Source: Malachius bipustulatus
Lineage: Eukaryota > Arthropoda > Insecta > Coleoptera > Melyridae
DNA: 64,000 nt
Assembly (NCBI GenBank): GCA_910589415.1
Contig: OU342637.1
Coordinates: 30,968,162 to 31,032,161, forward strand
Direction: 5' to 3'
The notes beneath the pieces were generated by a model, which made no database searches, was not told where the DNA came from, and was given only the letters and a program-made list of their open reading frames with translations. The first letter of the stretch is position 1. Each line of letters begins with the position of its first letter. Made by a program: the position numbers and the translations under genes. Positions 23,120 to 36,348 of this stretch are shown piece after piece.

Positions 23120-23356
23120 GGCTCGGTTGCACAAACGTTAATTAAAGATCTGTCAGATAATTATGATTTTAAAATGCCCTGTATTATCAAACCATTTGTC
23201 TTAAATGGCTGGAAATAATTATATTCCCTTCAAGAAGAGTTAGTTACTGATGAAAAATAAAAGATCGTTGAAAAAATTCACCATATTTTCAAAATTTGCA
23301 ATTTAAAATCACTAATTATCTCACAGATCTTTGATTAACGTTTGTGCAACCGGCCC
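23120..23356 (-). mobile_element. 237-bp MITE, GGGCCGGTTG termini, copy 2
   Basis: Same length and family as 17490-17726, in inverted orientation. Termini are GGCTCGGTTGCACAAACG and, inverted, GGGCCGGTTGCACAAACG, flanked by a perfect TCA duplication (23117-23119 and 23357-23359). Internal words shared with copy 1 include ATTTTAAATTGCAAATTTTG and GGTTTGATAATACAGGGCAT. Confidence 0.8.
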
Positions 23357-23380
23357 TCAGTCTTATAATATTTTTTATAT

Positions 23381-23600
23381 TTAGAGACATGAGTTGCCAT
23401 CTATGAGTAAGAGACTTGACTACCGTATAAATAGAGACATCTATTTCAAACTGCCATCTATGAGTAAAAGGCTTCACGCGCCTTATAAGTAAAGACATAG
23501 TCCGCCATCTAGTAGTCCAAAGTTTGCCTATCGTATAAATTGAGAATCGATTTCAAAGCACCATCTATGAGTGAGAGGATTTACTACGGTATATTTCTCG
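23381..23600. repeat. Minisatellite, about 4 units of 51-64 bp
   Basis: The word CCATCTATGAGT(A/G)A with nearby GTATAAATxGAGA recurs from about 23396 at steps of roughly 57, 51 and 64 bp. Units are diverged. It directly abuts the MITE at 23120-23356. Non-coding. Confidence 0.65.
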
Positions 23601-26600
23601 CGGTAGCGAACAGCGCTCTTTTTTGTAAACGTGAATCAATAACGTAGTGCCGAGTCCTGAGAGAAATATGTAGGCAATAATAGTTTGTACTACTGTTCGA
23701 TAGATGGTGCCACTTATATCAAAATGAATTTTATTAGCTTTTGTTGCCAGTGTGGTGTTTAATAATCATTTATCAGAATAATTTTTACTCATATTATTAT
23801 GTAATGTAAAATGTAAACTCCCTTATTATATTTATATTACATACCTTCTCGTATTATTATTAAGGAACCCTAAACACTCCTGCGCATAGATTAGAAAATT
23901 TTTTCCTTCATGAGAAAAATTTTAGTTTGTATCGATTTTTTTACATAATTTAATCAGAAAATTGCTGGCAAATACGAACGTTGATGGTCAATTATTCAAT
24001 TTAATCTAAGCTCAAAAATACTTGAGCAACTTTTAACAAAAAATTATCACCACTTTTCTCAATTAGGGGACTTCTTTGTTTCTTTGTTTTCTTCACAAAA
24101 AATGCAATTTTCTTGATCAATATTTTTTTTCTCACCGCAAGATCTCTTCTTATCACCTCGATTACACACCTTACTTAATGTTATGTATTTTTCAACAATC
24201 TTTAAATTTTTGGTGATGGTAAATTATAATTTCTTCGAAGAGGTTAATTAATTAATTAATTAAATAATTATTTTTAATATCACGAACGAACTGATGCATT
24301 ATTTAATAATTATTGTATTGATGACGGAAATTTCTCTAATACATAGGTAGGTACATAAGATCGTGAGGAATCCGTGATTGTATTTCTTATTAGGCGAGAG
24401 TGATTATTTAAATTGCCCAGTCACCCATCAACTCGACGACATTCTATAATCTCCGGTAATCTCCATAAAAGATCGCTGACGATTTCATTAAAGCGATTAA
24501 ACATTCATATCGAGTTGTCAATACAACCGACGACTTTCAGAACGAGGATTTAGATTTAAATCATTGGAAATGAAAAGAGATGACCGACCATCAACCGCGC
24601 GGAACAACAGCAAAACTATCGAATGAATAATTTCTCCACCGCCTGCATGGGCAGTAGTAATTTACGATAATTAAATCTGTTAATTAGTCCCGCCGGTGGC
24701 AGGGGATATTAACTAACCGTTATGGATATGTTGTACGGGACGGGCAATTAACACACGGGCTCGTTATGTTTTAATTAATACCTTTCACCCGTAAACAGGC
24801 CGCGGTCCCGGCCGACCGGCCGCCCGGCGACCGGTAATAAACATGCGTGCATACGCCCCGGGTGTTATCGTCAATGATATACAGTTCGGTTTTGATTTAT
24901 CGTCGACTTCCCGTCATATATTCTCGCCCTGAACATGCACATACATTCTAATCAGGTCGCCTCTGCTAGCTCTGCTTTGCTTCTACCAATAACCAACGCT
25001 GATGGTATATGCTGGCATAGCAATAGCAATAGCAATGTTGCCGGAATATGTGTGTTAGCAGGGATAAATTTTAGGGGGGGAAACGTAATTTTAATACTAA
25101 ACTACCCCCTCTCCCCATCTGGGAATCTTATCCGCCTTTTTCAGTACCAATAACCAAGGCAGAAGTTGTGCTTTGATGCACCCCAAAATCTTCCCCGATT
25201 CCCTGCTGGAAATCAAGCTCTGGCGTTCAAGAAAAATCTGCTCTAAGAATTTTTTTCATCCATTTTGTCGAGAAAATTTTGAGCCAAGCACTTGGCTTTT
25301 AGATGGAAATGGTAAAATATGTGAAAATCAATACGTTAGGGGCTTTTCACTTTATTTACACGATTTCACTTGAGAACACAACTTTACAACTCACTTCAGG
25401 AGTTATTGATGGCCAGGCACACTCTTACACTTAGGTATAATTTTATGTAAATAAGAAGAACTAAAAACGCTGATAAGTCTATAAGGCCCCCTATTTCAGA
25501 AGAAGAAAAAAAGATTAACAGTTAAAAACAGCTAAGAAAACTCAATCAAAATATCATTTCCTTTTCAATCTCCATTTTGACATTATTTCATCCGAGGACA
25601 AAAGCCACCTAACTACTTTCCAATTAAGGCCTCAGATGTTGTGTCCACAGCGCGGTTAAATTAAGACAAACAAATGACTTTTCCCCCTCGAATAAAGACG
25701 TCGTGGGGAAATGATTCATTGTCGTCTTGTCTAAAACACGAACATATCAATATCTGCTCTCATCTCATGGCATACTGGGCGAGCTCCGAGCGCAGGGCGC
25801 AGCAGGGTTGTCACATGCATATGTATGAGGGTGCGAGTCCCGCACTGAATATGAATCGAATTGGTTTTTATTGAATCGAGTCTTAATAATGACGCATCCC
25901 TCCGAGGCGGGCACACAACAAAACAACTGGATATAAACATGGGGATCGGGGTTTCCTTCTGCTGGTCTCCGGTGCGTTTGGAATGCAAATTCGGCGACCC
26001 GCATTACTGGGAGTGGTAATGAAAGGGAGTCGTCGAGGTGTTGATGGATGTCGCTTTTTGTTGAGGGTGATGTGATTATGATCACGAGTCAAGTGGGCTA
26101 CTGTGAGAAAATAGAATAAATGGAATAATGTCCTTGTTTGCTACTTTTAGATCATTTTTTTGCAATTAACCGATCCTTTTTTCAGTTACTTAATTTGAAG
26201 CAAGTTGCTGTGGTTTGTCCAAATACTAAACTCTCTTTTAGTTAATTACAAGCACTGGAAATCGCCAAGATATCAAAATCTGGCCAAATCATAGAAACAC
26301 TTGAAGCTGGCTGTATGCACAATGGTGCCCAAGCCATAGAAATAGAAGAAGAAGTAATTTGAAGCAAGCTATCGCCCTATGCGGATGACGATGGACCTAT
26401 CGAAGCAACCTATGAAATATTGAGCATTGTCAGTTTTAAGGAAGTATGGGGCGGCACTTTAACTTTTTCACCCAAAAGATCACAGTAACGTTTCAGCAGC
26501 CCCGTCAGCTGCAATAATATATAATGAAGTAGTGAGAAATGCTCTTTTTCTTTCTTTTTTTTTATTTCTTGTATGTATAAACCAGTAGACGAGATGAGAA

Positions 26601-29265
26601 TGTTGAGATAAACAGGAGTCACCCTATTTTATAGATATCGCCAAAACGGTTCTACGACTCCCTGTTTTTACTTGGTCCTCCATCATTAACAGCAACCTGA
26701 AGAAGACCTAAGCAGATAAACTGCAGCAAGTTGTTCGACACAGGATAGCATGCCTTAAAGGTAGGTGAGGTGGCCCCGATTGGAATGAGAATAAGATTGA
26801 TTGGACAAAAGAAGAAGAATTTAGAGCAAGAACCAGAACTGTCAGTTATAATGTGAAGGAAACCACTTATATATGTCATAACATGTTATTTAAATGCCCC
26901 GCTCAACACTTGTTGTAATATATACCTATATACAGAGTGGTAGGTAGGTAGGTAATTAATTATTACGATCTAAAATTACAGCCCGATAATTATTACTAAT
27001 ATGTTGTAAATAATAATTGTTGTGCTACACTGGCATTATCAGGCAAAGGTGTCGTCGAGGCGTGACAATGGATTTGCATACAGTTAGTATGCTGCGCGAC
27101 TGTCATTAAAAGTGGCACACTGCAGTAATTTACCGGCCGTATAAATTATGCAAAATCGAATATGTAAATTAAATGCATGCAAAACCATAAATTAAAATCC
27201 AACACTCCGGTGATAAATGGGCCCCATATTTCCAGAGATAATGACTACAGTCATTAACAATTGCAAGGTGCAGCTTGCCGATAAATTATGTGCGAAATTA
27301 CGACGGGAAAGTTCTCATTTTTGTTTCGCTTATGGTGAAGAAGGAATAAGAAGAAATCTCTATCTTTAGCTTGATTGTAACGAAAAATTATTGCGTTTAT
27401 CCCAATTAGAGGGAAAAAACTTTAATGACGGTAATGCAATTGATAAAATGAACAGGATGTGTTTAAGAACAATAGAAAAGTGATGAAGAAAAATAGAGTG
27501 CAGTAATTAAATTCATTAATAACATAAATAATAGTTTCCTTTATCTTTTAAATCGGTGGTAGGAATTATTGCTCACAACCGGAATCACACTACACACGTT
27601 CATAGAGCACTTAACATAACATAAATAATACCGGGGTTCCCATAAGCGTTGGTTAAGATAGTTCCGGAAACTAGATCAATATCAAAAAAGGTATAAGGAC
27701 CTTTAATTTGAGTTATTCATAAGAAAATTAATAATCTTACCCAGAATTGATTAACTGGTTTTCAAGGAAGGGAAGTTATGTCCGCGTGTTGAACGCTCAT
27801 TTCTTCAAGGTAAAATGATTCATCATCTAATGTAAAATGGTCTCTATTTCTATAGCTAGTTTTTTTCCGAAAAACCAGAAAATATTTTTCTTAGAATGAC
27901 GTCAGTATGACGTTTAATAATGAACTTATAAGGGCGTCGTTAATGTTTAAATTATTAAGTTATTCAGATAAAAAAAATTACCAATAATAACAAATGTATA
28001 GAGACAAAGCCGCGGAGAGTATGAATTCTCTTTGGACATTTACAGTATGTATGTACAATTACAGTTAGGTAATGAAAAAATAAAAATAAATAAAAAATAG
28101 GGCGAAGTAGCTTAAAAAATTTAACCCAAAACAATGTCGACGTGGGTGTTGAAAAAATAAACTCCTTGTAATTCCCGGTTTATTTAACAGTCGAATGTAG
28201 ATTTTTTGTTCATGCACGTGTGTAATCCCCGGCTTAGGCTACATCCACCTTTGTGTAACATAAATGAGCGGGTGTAGGTAGGACGGGATCGAATTGAAAC
28301 ACCGGACACGAACAACATGTTGTATGTTGTTCTCCAAGTCGAACAAATGTTCAAACCACTTGATACCGCACGATGAAGCCTTCCTTTTATATATTTCATA
28401 AAGTCCGCCGGGAAAAACGCTCCGGCAAATCCTGAATTTTGTACTTTTAACCGCCCGAAATTCATTACGTGCGTGCCGTGAGTAAATTATAAATATAAAC
28501 GAATCTGTTCAAATCTCTTATTAATGGTTGAATTTTCCGAGTCAGTGAATTAACCGATTAAACAGGGAAAGTACTTCTTATCAAGAAAACGCGAGTGCGC
28601 TTTGGCCTGTCTTTTGCATAACGTCGGCAGGTAAAAATTTCATTCGCAGGACCTTTTCGGATAATACCTACGTCGGTATGAGCGCAACGCAAGGGACTCA
28701 TCCGACTGTTATTAATTAATGGAATTCAGAGGAATATTCATTGGCGTAGGTACTGTTATTGTTAGAGTAAACGCGCTAATAATATGCGCTAATTTCATCA
28801 AGTAACACCTAAATTTATTAAACCCTCTTAGTTTCCTTTTTTCAACAAATTATGACTTCTTAAACATATCGCGATTTATGACAATATTAATTTATCGAGC
28901 CATCTCCGATACCCCAACCCTGAAAGCGCGCCCCTGCCTTCATCATCCCCGAGGACTTCCTATTATAAGAGCCGAAGTCCCCGCTCGACTTAACCTGCCG
29001 CCGTTGATGATCCTCCAGCCTCTCCTGCGCTCACCTGAAGCGGAATCTAATCGCTTGATGTTGATTCCATGTCTGGCCTCCAAGTGGACCCCGAGGTGCG
29101 CCGAAGAGATGTAAGACTCATTACTGTGCGAGCGTTCCGCATGGATTAATTCCTTCAATTAGAAATGGGCTATCTGGAAACACTTGCAGTTCTCCAGGGG
29201 AATGTACGGTACGTCAGGAACACGCGGAGTTTGCTGCCTAGGTCGTTAGTTCTCATTTGGAGGAT

Positions 29266-29286
29266 TGCTGCTGCTGCTGCTGCTGC
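29266..29286. repeat. (TGC)7 microsatellite
   Basis: Seven uninterrupted TGC triplets. The surrounding open frame (poly-Ala in one phase) has no other coding support. Confidence 0.8.
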
Positions 29287-30416
29287 CGTGATGCCACGCG
29301 GATGGTCTCGGTTAAACAAAGTCCTCAGCCAATCAGAAAATTCGGACATTTATTTTGAGCCTGCCATAACTGGACCTTCTAAAAAACAAAAATCGAGCTG
29401 ACCGGACTTTGCAAAAACCGAATTTTCGAGCTGACCGTATCTTGAACTGTGTAGAATTTACACGTCATTAATTTATGCAAAAAAATTGTGCCAAAAAATG
29501 TAATGCATAATGTTACCAGACAGGATCCTCAAAACCAACCTCCAGAGCAACATCTGGAAAAATGAGATTTGATGAAAGCCGGAGACAGAAAAGATACTAA
29601 CGAAAACAACACGTGCGTGCGTGGATGATCCGCGAGGGTAATGCGGTTATTGCGAGTTGGGTCTAAAGGGCCAATGAATAGATTTAATGTAAAATAAAAC
29701 TTGCGGATAAAAAAACAAAAGCATTTACATGTAAATAATAAATAATAACGAGTGACTTTATCGACAGCGTGGAGTCATGTTGAATATTTTTTTGAAAATT
29801 CCATTACTCATCCTATTAGACCGTCACACATTTGACGAGTAAACAAACAGTAAAAATCGCCGGGGAGCGCGAATCCTGCAACGTGCCAGAGATGAATTTT
29901 TCCCCATCAAAGACAATAAGGGCATCAAGAGATGAAAATTTGTCACGAGCTTTCTGAGTAATGGTTCATTATTATTAAATCCCGTCGACTTCCTGAATCG
30001 TTTCGTTCCGTAATAACACGCGGAGAGGGCCGCGAGATCAAAGGCATTAATCTCCCGTGTGAAAGGCCCCAGTAATTTCCTTTCGGATGATAAAAAGGCC
30101 GCTATTCATCACCGGCAGCAGCTATATCAATTATTAACAGCACGTCAGTAGCTGCAAATGATTTCCGTCCTACAGGGATCATAAATAAAATCCGGGCACT
30201 CCGGTCGTCGTGCTCGCGCCCATTTGCATTTCGCTCTCCGCCCGGCGGGGCTTAAAAATCGTTTTTGTACCCCTTGTAGTTGGCCTAGATAAATATATAA
30301 TAGCCTGGGATGCTGCTGCTGATGCGCTGCTGAAGAGATGGAAAACAAAAAAGCAGCTCACCTTTTCCATGCCTCTTTCTCCTTTCTCAAAGTATGAGAA
30401 AAGTATAAGAACGCCA

Positions 30417-30471
30417 TATAATTATTGTGTAGTGTGCGGAAATAATTATAATTATTTATTTAAATAAATAA
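30417..30471 (+). repeat. 55-bp dispersed repeat, copy 1
   Basis: Contains GTGTAGTGTGCGGAAATAAT followed by ATTATTTATTTAAATAAATAA. An almost identical copy lies in inverted orientation at 34997-35050. Related AT-rich tails with CACACACTAAT occur near 3120 and 10725. Confidence 0.6.
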
Positions 30472-32990
30472 TTACAGACGACCAAATAATATATAGACGC
30501 TCTGCGTAATGAAGGAATTTTATGACCTGGTAAATTTGTGGTCTTAAAAAAATTACACATTTAACCGAGACAACTATGGTGAGTATAGCTATCTAGCTGC
30601 CCATGACAAGGAAATTTATTTTCGCCATTCAAGAAATCCTTTCAAAAATGTGCATTTTAATGACCGATAATATCAATAACATTAGCAAAACAGCGCTTTA
30701 TGTTCATTTTGAAGGCATTCCGGACAGATTATAGAGACGTTGACATTGAAATTTATGTAAAAGAAAGACGCGGCCGGCATGGAGTTACGATATTTGGAAG
30801 CGCGATAAAATTAAAGGACTTTTATGTTTCGAGAGTCGTCAAGATTTTATCGGAAAGCAGTCGAACGAATCGTAAATGCCCCTATCGAGTTACGTCGTGA
30901 GAATCGTTCTTCCTCTCGGATCTGGCCGGCCGGTTAAATAAATTGGAGACGCTTTTTCGTTGACAACGCGGAATGTCCAATAGAAGCTTTGTGGTTTTGG
31001 TTATTTGGTCCCTCTGGTCGGTTGATTCATTTCGCTAGCGAGTATTGAAAAAAAAGAAACAACGTTCAAGCTTTAACTTCGTTGTTGATTAATCCGCACT
31101 TCGTAGGTACGAAGAAAACTATCTATAAAAAAGATCTTCTCGTTCCTCTCTTTGGATAAAGATTTAGGTGCAGGTAACTATCCAGACCAAAAAATTGCTA
31201 TTTTGGACGCTTTTATATATTAATAGGTATCATTAGAGGGTCAGCAAAATTGACATTCATTTTTATTTCAAGAAACGGTGAGTCCTATAGCGAAATGTTG
31301 AATTAAATAATTTTTCTAGGGATTGCAGCAACAGTATAATAGAGTCAAAATAGGGACCAAAATTTAAAAAAAAACGCATGAAAAACCGGCCTAAAACTGC
31401 AAATGTGGAGTTTTGTGGGACTAGTTGTAGATGCATCAGGTTTCTAGTCTGCCACAATTATTACAAATTAATTTCCTGACAAGAAAATGATCATTTAGGG
31501 AAAATGAAAAGTTTCGTAATAGTAATTTTTGAATAAAGAAATAAAAAACAGCACATTCAGCAATTTTCGTGCTCGAATTTATAAACGCACGCACTTCCTA
31601 ATGCTTTTTGTTATTTCTGGAGCACTTTCGACACTTTATTTATGTCAATTACTTTTGAATAAACAGCGGAAATAGTCCGCGTGGTCGATTTGCATATCCT
31701 GCACAGTGCTCCCCGTCCCCGGATAACACTCCCCCGACTTGGCCCGTTTCCCGGCTCCTGGCCGAAGCTCCGTAAATTAGCTTCGCAATTTGTACCGAAC
31801 ACGGGCAGCAGATCGTCGCGGCGAGATGTATTTGTCGCTGGTGGACGGTCTTTGTGATGTCGCCGGGCCCATAAAGGAAACAAATGGCGTCATTAGCAGG
31901 GCGTCCCTGTATTTTTGCCCGCATTTGTCCGACCCGTCGCCTGTTCTGTCACTGTCGCCGTTCCGGCAGTGATTTGTCAGCGGCGCAGTCACCCGGATAC
32001 ATTGCGGGCGGAATCCGGAGCGGTGTAATCATTATGCAGGCACATTTAGCACTTTACAAGATGGGAGAATTCACGTTAATCGCTGCTGTTATTCACAAGG
32101 ATTGCCCCGAAGAAAGATGATTTGCGAATTGTGGGGTGGGTAGGTGCCATTGAGATACTTACTAGGTACACTACTACTTACACTGCATGAGAGAGAACAA
32201 AGAATAAATCTGTCAGGTCAGAAAAAAGCGTTTTTCTCAACATGAAATAGAAACAGAGGCTTCCTTGTGGTACATACTAGTACCACTATAGTACTGGTAC
32301 TGGTACTGGGTAACATAAGAAGAGATGCATAAATAAAACAATCATTCACCGTGAACGAAACGTCAAGACACAACTCTTCCTATGTAATTGAAACATCGCT
32401 AGTACCTTCTATAATAATACTGCAGTACTGGTACTGGTACCATGACTATCGCCCATCTGCCCACACATCCACCTCGAGCGCTGGTCTGGTCCATCCACGG
32501 CCCATAATTACAAGACAACATGTGTGAAGTTGTTGGCTCGGCGCGAAAGCAACAGGCAGGGCCTACTTGGTATGTACCGACAATTACCGGGCAATCTATC
32601 ATTCGCCAAGCCAGGGGCGTGTGATTTACGCCGACAGAGTGCATAATGGGCGCTGTTTTGTATAAATAGAATGACTTATGCAGCCACGTTTGCTCCACGG
32701 AATAACATGCTTGCTAACAATCAATGCGAGCGAGACCGTTGCACTTGTGTACCTATTACCTACCTGCCTGCCCAAGCCTAATAATTGTTAAGAGTGGGAA
32801 ATCGGGCGGATGATGCAGCGTGACAAAGTAAATTTATAAATGGCGAAGCTTCAAAGGTGTCTTGGCTGGTTCGTTTGTTAATTTATTTTTAGAGTTACTT
32901 AATTGTTGTTTTCGAAATTCTTTTTTCATGAAAAATTATAATAATATTCCCTAACGTCAAATTTACTTCTAGTTTACACACCTCCGCACG

Positions 32991-33626
32991 CAGGCAAGGA
33001 AAATAAAATTCACCTCAAGTGGATAGAGGGCCATTCCGAAACCGAGGAAAACGAACGTGCCCACTCACTGGCAAGAAAAGGAGCATCGACATCCTTCATA
33101 GGACCAGAACCATTCTGTGGCCTCGAAGATACTTTCTTCAAGCAGAACTCCAAAAGGAAGAATAAAAACTGAGAGAAACTCATTGGAAGAATCTCTCAAG
33201 GTTGAGACAAGACAAAGAACTTCTCGGGAATTTTAGCCGAGACGTCTCAGGACACTGACGGGATTCCTAACGGGACATTGCAAGCTCAAGGAACACCCGA
33301 TGAAGTTAGGCATAGAAGAGAATGGCGTCTGCAGATTCTGCGGGAAAGAAGACGAGACACCACGTCACCTGCTGCTCAACTGCGATGCGATAGAACTCAA
33401 AAGAAGTAAGTTCTTTTTTTAAGTAAAGAAGTGTTCTGGGCCTCCACCAGCTAGAGGCCGGGAACTTACCCAACCTCTCAAAATCGTGAAGTTTCTCAAC
33501 GAAACGGACTTGGAGAGGGTGCTCCACTAAAGGAGAAGTACAGTAGAGGGGATACAATTTAGGTAGTAGGGGATCTTTTAGGTCTCAGTGACTCGATCAT
33601 CCTCAAAAATTCAAATACAAATACAA
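32991..33626 (+). mobile_element. 5'-truncated LINE fragment: RNase H end, zinc knuckle, 3' UTR
   Basis: A 16-bp duplication with one mismatch (TACACACCTCC[G/A]CACG) flanks it at 32975-32990 and 33627-33642. Plus-strand translation gives KWIEGHSETEENERAHSLAR (end of RNase H), SFIGPEPFCGL, then, after frame breaks, LTGHCKLKEHPMKLGI and CRFCGKEDETPRHLLLNC (CCHC knuckle). The order matches the C-terminus of the complete LINE at 50963-55844, but the sequence differs, so this is another family of the same group. A TTCAAATACAAATACAA tail ends it. Internal stops make it inactive. Confidence 0.8.
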
Positions 33627-33639
33627 TACACACCTCCAC

Positions 33640-34030
33640 ACGAAAGTTACAAATTTAAAAAATTCATATCTCTGAAATAATGGCCTCAATTAAAAACGGA
33701 CTTTGTTATCAGATTCGCCGTGGCTTAGAATATTAGTGACCAGGATTTGATCCAAAAACGACGTCCAAACTGAAAAAAAAAATTTCAAAGGGGGGATCCT
33801 TTGTGAATTTTTTTTCAAAATTTTTTTTTTTCGAAAGAGAGCTGATGCTTTTTTCTCGCAGTACTTGGAACGCTGATTCAGAATATATACGGTATTAAGG
33901 GTCGTAATACGAAATGTCCCAAATCGAGCCCGTAAGAGAATCTCAAAAATCGAAAGTTACGGAATTAAAAAAATTCATAACTCCGAAACGATGGTTCCGA
34001 TTAAAAAACGGACTTTTACTTCCGGATATT
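33640..34030. repeat. Direct duplication of about 72 bp, 312 bp apart
   Basis: CGAAAGTTACAAATTTAAAA at about 33641 and CGAAAGTTACGGAATTAAAA at about 33952 start two similar blocks. Both continue with ATTCATA, a GAAA-x-ATGG step and AAAACGGACTTT. Non-coding; the bounds of a larger unit were not found. Confidence 0.5.
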
Positions 34031-34039
34031 TTTTATTCC

Positions 34040-36055
34040 AAACGATAGACAATAGTGTTGGACAAGTAATCCAGCAAACAAAATGCAAAAATTTGAAGTA
34101 CATTTTTTGAAAATTGGATTTCAAGACATTTAACTCCAATTTTTTTATGAAAAAAATTGAAAATCGAAATATCTTAGAGCCTATTAAGTTTTGTATAGTG
34201 TATGTTAGGCTTAATTTACTCCATACCTCTTGTTTTATCAGATCACCAAAGGAATGTATCCAGTTACCGGTAACCCTGTATATATGTGGTCAATCTGACC
34301 TCTCTCTTCGAGATGGAGTTGGAATAGAACAATCCCTATGTTGAACACATTCTCCCAGTAGGTAAATTTGTCCATGAGAATATTTTTGGGTAAATTAACC
34401 TTTTTTGACCTACAACATTTACTTATTAGAAAAATGTCTTCGAAGTAAATAATTGACATAAAATCCTCGAAAGTCGAAAGTCAAGTAAAAGTCTTTTCGA
34501 CAGAAATAGGGCAGAATTTCATAACCTTCATTTAGAAACGATCAATTTTGCTTCTTGGGGCCTTATACACGATTTATTACTATTCATGTAGGAATCCGTC
34601 AAATGTAGCCCCTCGAAATTTAATTTTTTTATTAAAAAAACTTTTGTATAAGTAAGCAGTAGTAGTGTTCCTTAATTTCGGGACATCTGTAGAACGTGTA
34701 GCTTGAGTCATTGGCTGCATAGATCGTTACCTTTAACATGCATCCCCGATTACAAATGGCGGGTAGAATGAAACGAAGACGCCGAAAATACTTCTCCGTC
34801 GTCCGTCATCCACATTAAATTAAAATCAAGCTACAATCCAGGCGAGTCGTGAAGAGCAACGTCTCCATAAATCAACATGATTAATGGACGCAGTTGGTCC
34901 TGGCGAACATGTATGAATGCATGTAGCGTATGCACCTATGTAGGTAGGTACAGTTCGTTCAGAATATATTGTCACCAACATACTTTGAAAAGTTCATTTA
35001 TTTATTTAAATAAATAATTATGATTATTTCCGCACACTACACACTAATTATTTATTTACACTATTCACTTATTTAACATAAAATAGTAGTATTTATCCTT
35101 TATTTATATTTCAAGACTGAAGACTCTTCCTTAGGCACTTCTTTTATTTATGTAATCGAAGATGGTAGAAATATCCGAGACTAAAGTCTGGAATTTTCCA
35201 ATATTATTATAACGACGATTTATAGAAGGCCTAGAACACAGTAAAGAATCTCTTAATGATTCGTAGTCCGTTGTGGTCGACATCGAACCCGCCACCTTGG
35301 TGCCTCGATGGCCTGCTCGATCATTTTAATCAATAACAGGGAAACTTTCCATGAAAAAAAAAGTTCAGAGTTACATTTTTTCTGACGTGTAGAAAGATTT
35401 AAACGCCAGACGAATTTTGTTCAATACTTGCTTGGCAGAGTGCATGCATACGAGTAGGTACATAACACGACTTGACTTTGGTCCAATCCATGGCTCATGC
35501 GTTACGGGTTACAGGGAATGCGGTGTGACGTGCTGTCACATAGTAAACGTCAATTAGCTGGTGGAAGCCATTATTCGTCCTCTATGATACGTTATCAGAC
35601 ATGACGTAACTGGATATAATCCATCCATACCAGACCAGACTAGCAGCCAGCAGAAAGCCACTCTCCTGCTATTTGATTATGGATATTGGTAATTGAATCT
35701 GCATTATTGGCATTCGATACGAGGTTTGAAATGGAAAAATGCCCCGGGATTTATTTACACTGCCGCCATGCCATCATAGTCTGTAGTAGCGCTGCTCGAT
35801 TGAACAATCAGAGGTGTGGTGCGGTGTGTTTACTAATGCTAATTAAACTAGAAAATGAAAATAAAGCGACACTACTCTCTTTACTGCGTGTAATTCAAAA
35901 TCACCGAGCAACTATTTCTGTTAATTAGGAATATCTTCGATTATTATTAATGTGCCCTTCATCGGTTACTATAAACCTTGGAAAATTGGGAGAGTGATTT
36001 TTTAGTCAAACTCCTCATTGGATAACTTGCTAACTTGCGCACTTTCGAGTCTAGC
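34040..36055. other. Intergenic, no gene seen
   Basis: AT-rich, with a GTAGGTAGGTAC-type simple run near 34940 and the inverted copy of the 55-bp repeat at 34997-35050. No coding or RNA gene recognised. Confidence 0.45.
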
Positions 36056-36057
36056 TC

Positions 36058-36345
36058 CGGAAAGACATTCCAGAGTTAGTTAGTCTAGAAGGCGTTCCAG
36101 AAGAACACCTAGGGTGTATATCAGCGTAGCTAGAAGCGGTGCGAGTTCAGTTCAGTGTAGACTGCGTAGTAGTAAGCGAATAAGGAAGCGATATTCTTAA
36201 TAAGCGTTAGTGAGCGAGATTAAATGATGAGCTATATAAAGAAAGCGATAATCGTGTTATGATAGACAGAGAGATTTATCTGAAACATGATCTAGAAGCT
36301 GCTACTATTTAAAATATTCCAGGAATAGTAAATCGGGATATCTAA
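36058..36345 (+). promoter_or_regulatory. Heat-shock-element promoter-like module A (no gene attached)
   Basis: Adjacent nGAAn/nTTCn pentamers are visible: ATTCC-AGAGT (36067-36076), AGAAG (36087-36091) and GTTCC-AGAAG (36094-36103). A weak TATA (TATAT, 36117-36121) is followed about 32 bp on by an arthropod initiator TCAGT, in the doubled TTCAGTTCAGT (36146-36156). The leader is purine-rich with repeated AAGCGA. No open frame follows. The arrangement matches insect heat-shock promoters in kind. An LTR U3/R region is the main alternative. Confidence 0.45.
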
Positions 36346-36348
36346 AAG

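Larger units (their letters stand above)
23601..32974. other. Gene desert with GC-rich islands, no coding region seen
   Basis: AT-rich DNA is broken by GC-rich islands near 24620-24880, 28880-29130, 29980-30260 and 31680-32040. They are surrounded by TAATTA, ATAAATTATG and CATAAA words. A (TTAA)n run lies near 24245. A plus-strand frame at 26250-26360 (CMHNGAQAIEIEEEV) may be a transposon scrap, but has no recognisable domain. Open frames here are short and lack splice-consistent neighbours. The composition suits regulatory intergenic or intronic DNA. Confidence 0.45.

Noticed and set aside
25820..25850. tRNA T-arm-like GGGTGCGAGTCCCGCAC
   Set aside because: No acceptor, D or anticodon stems could be placed around it.
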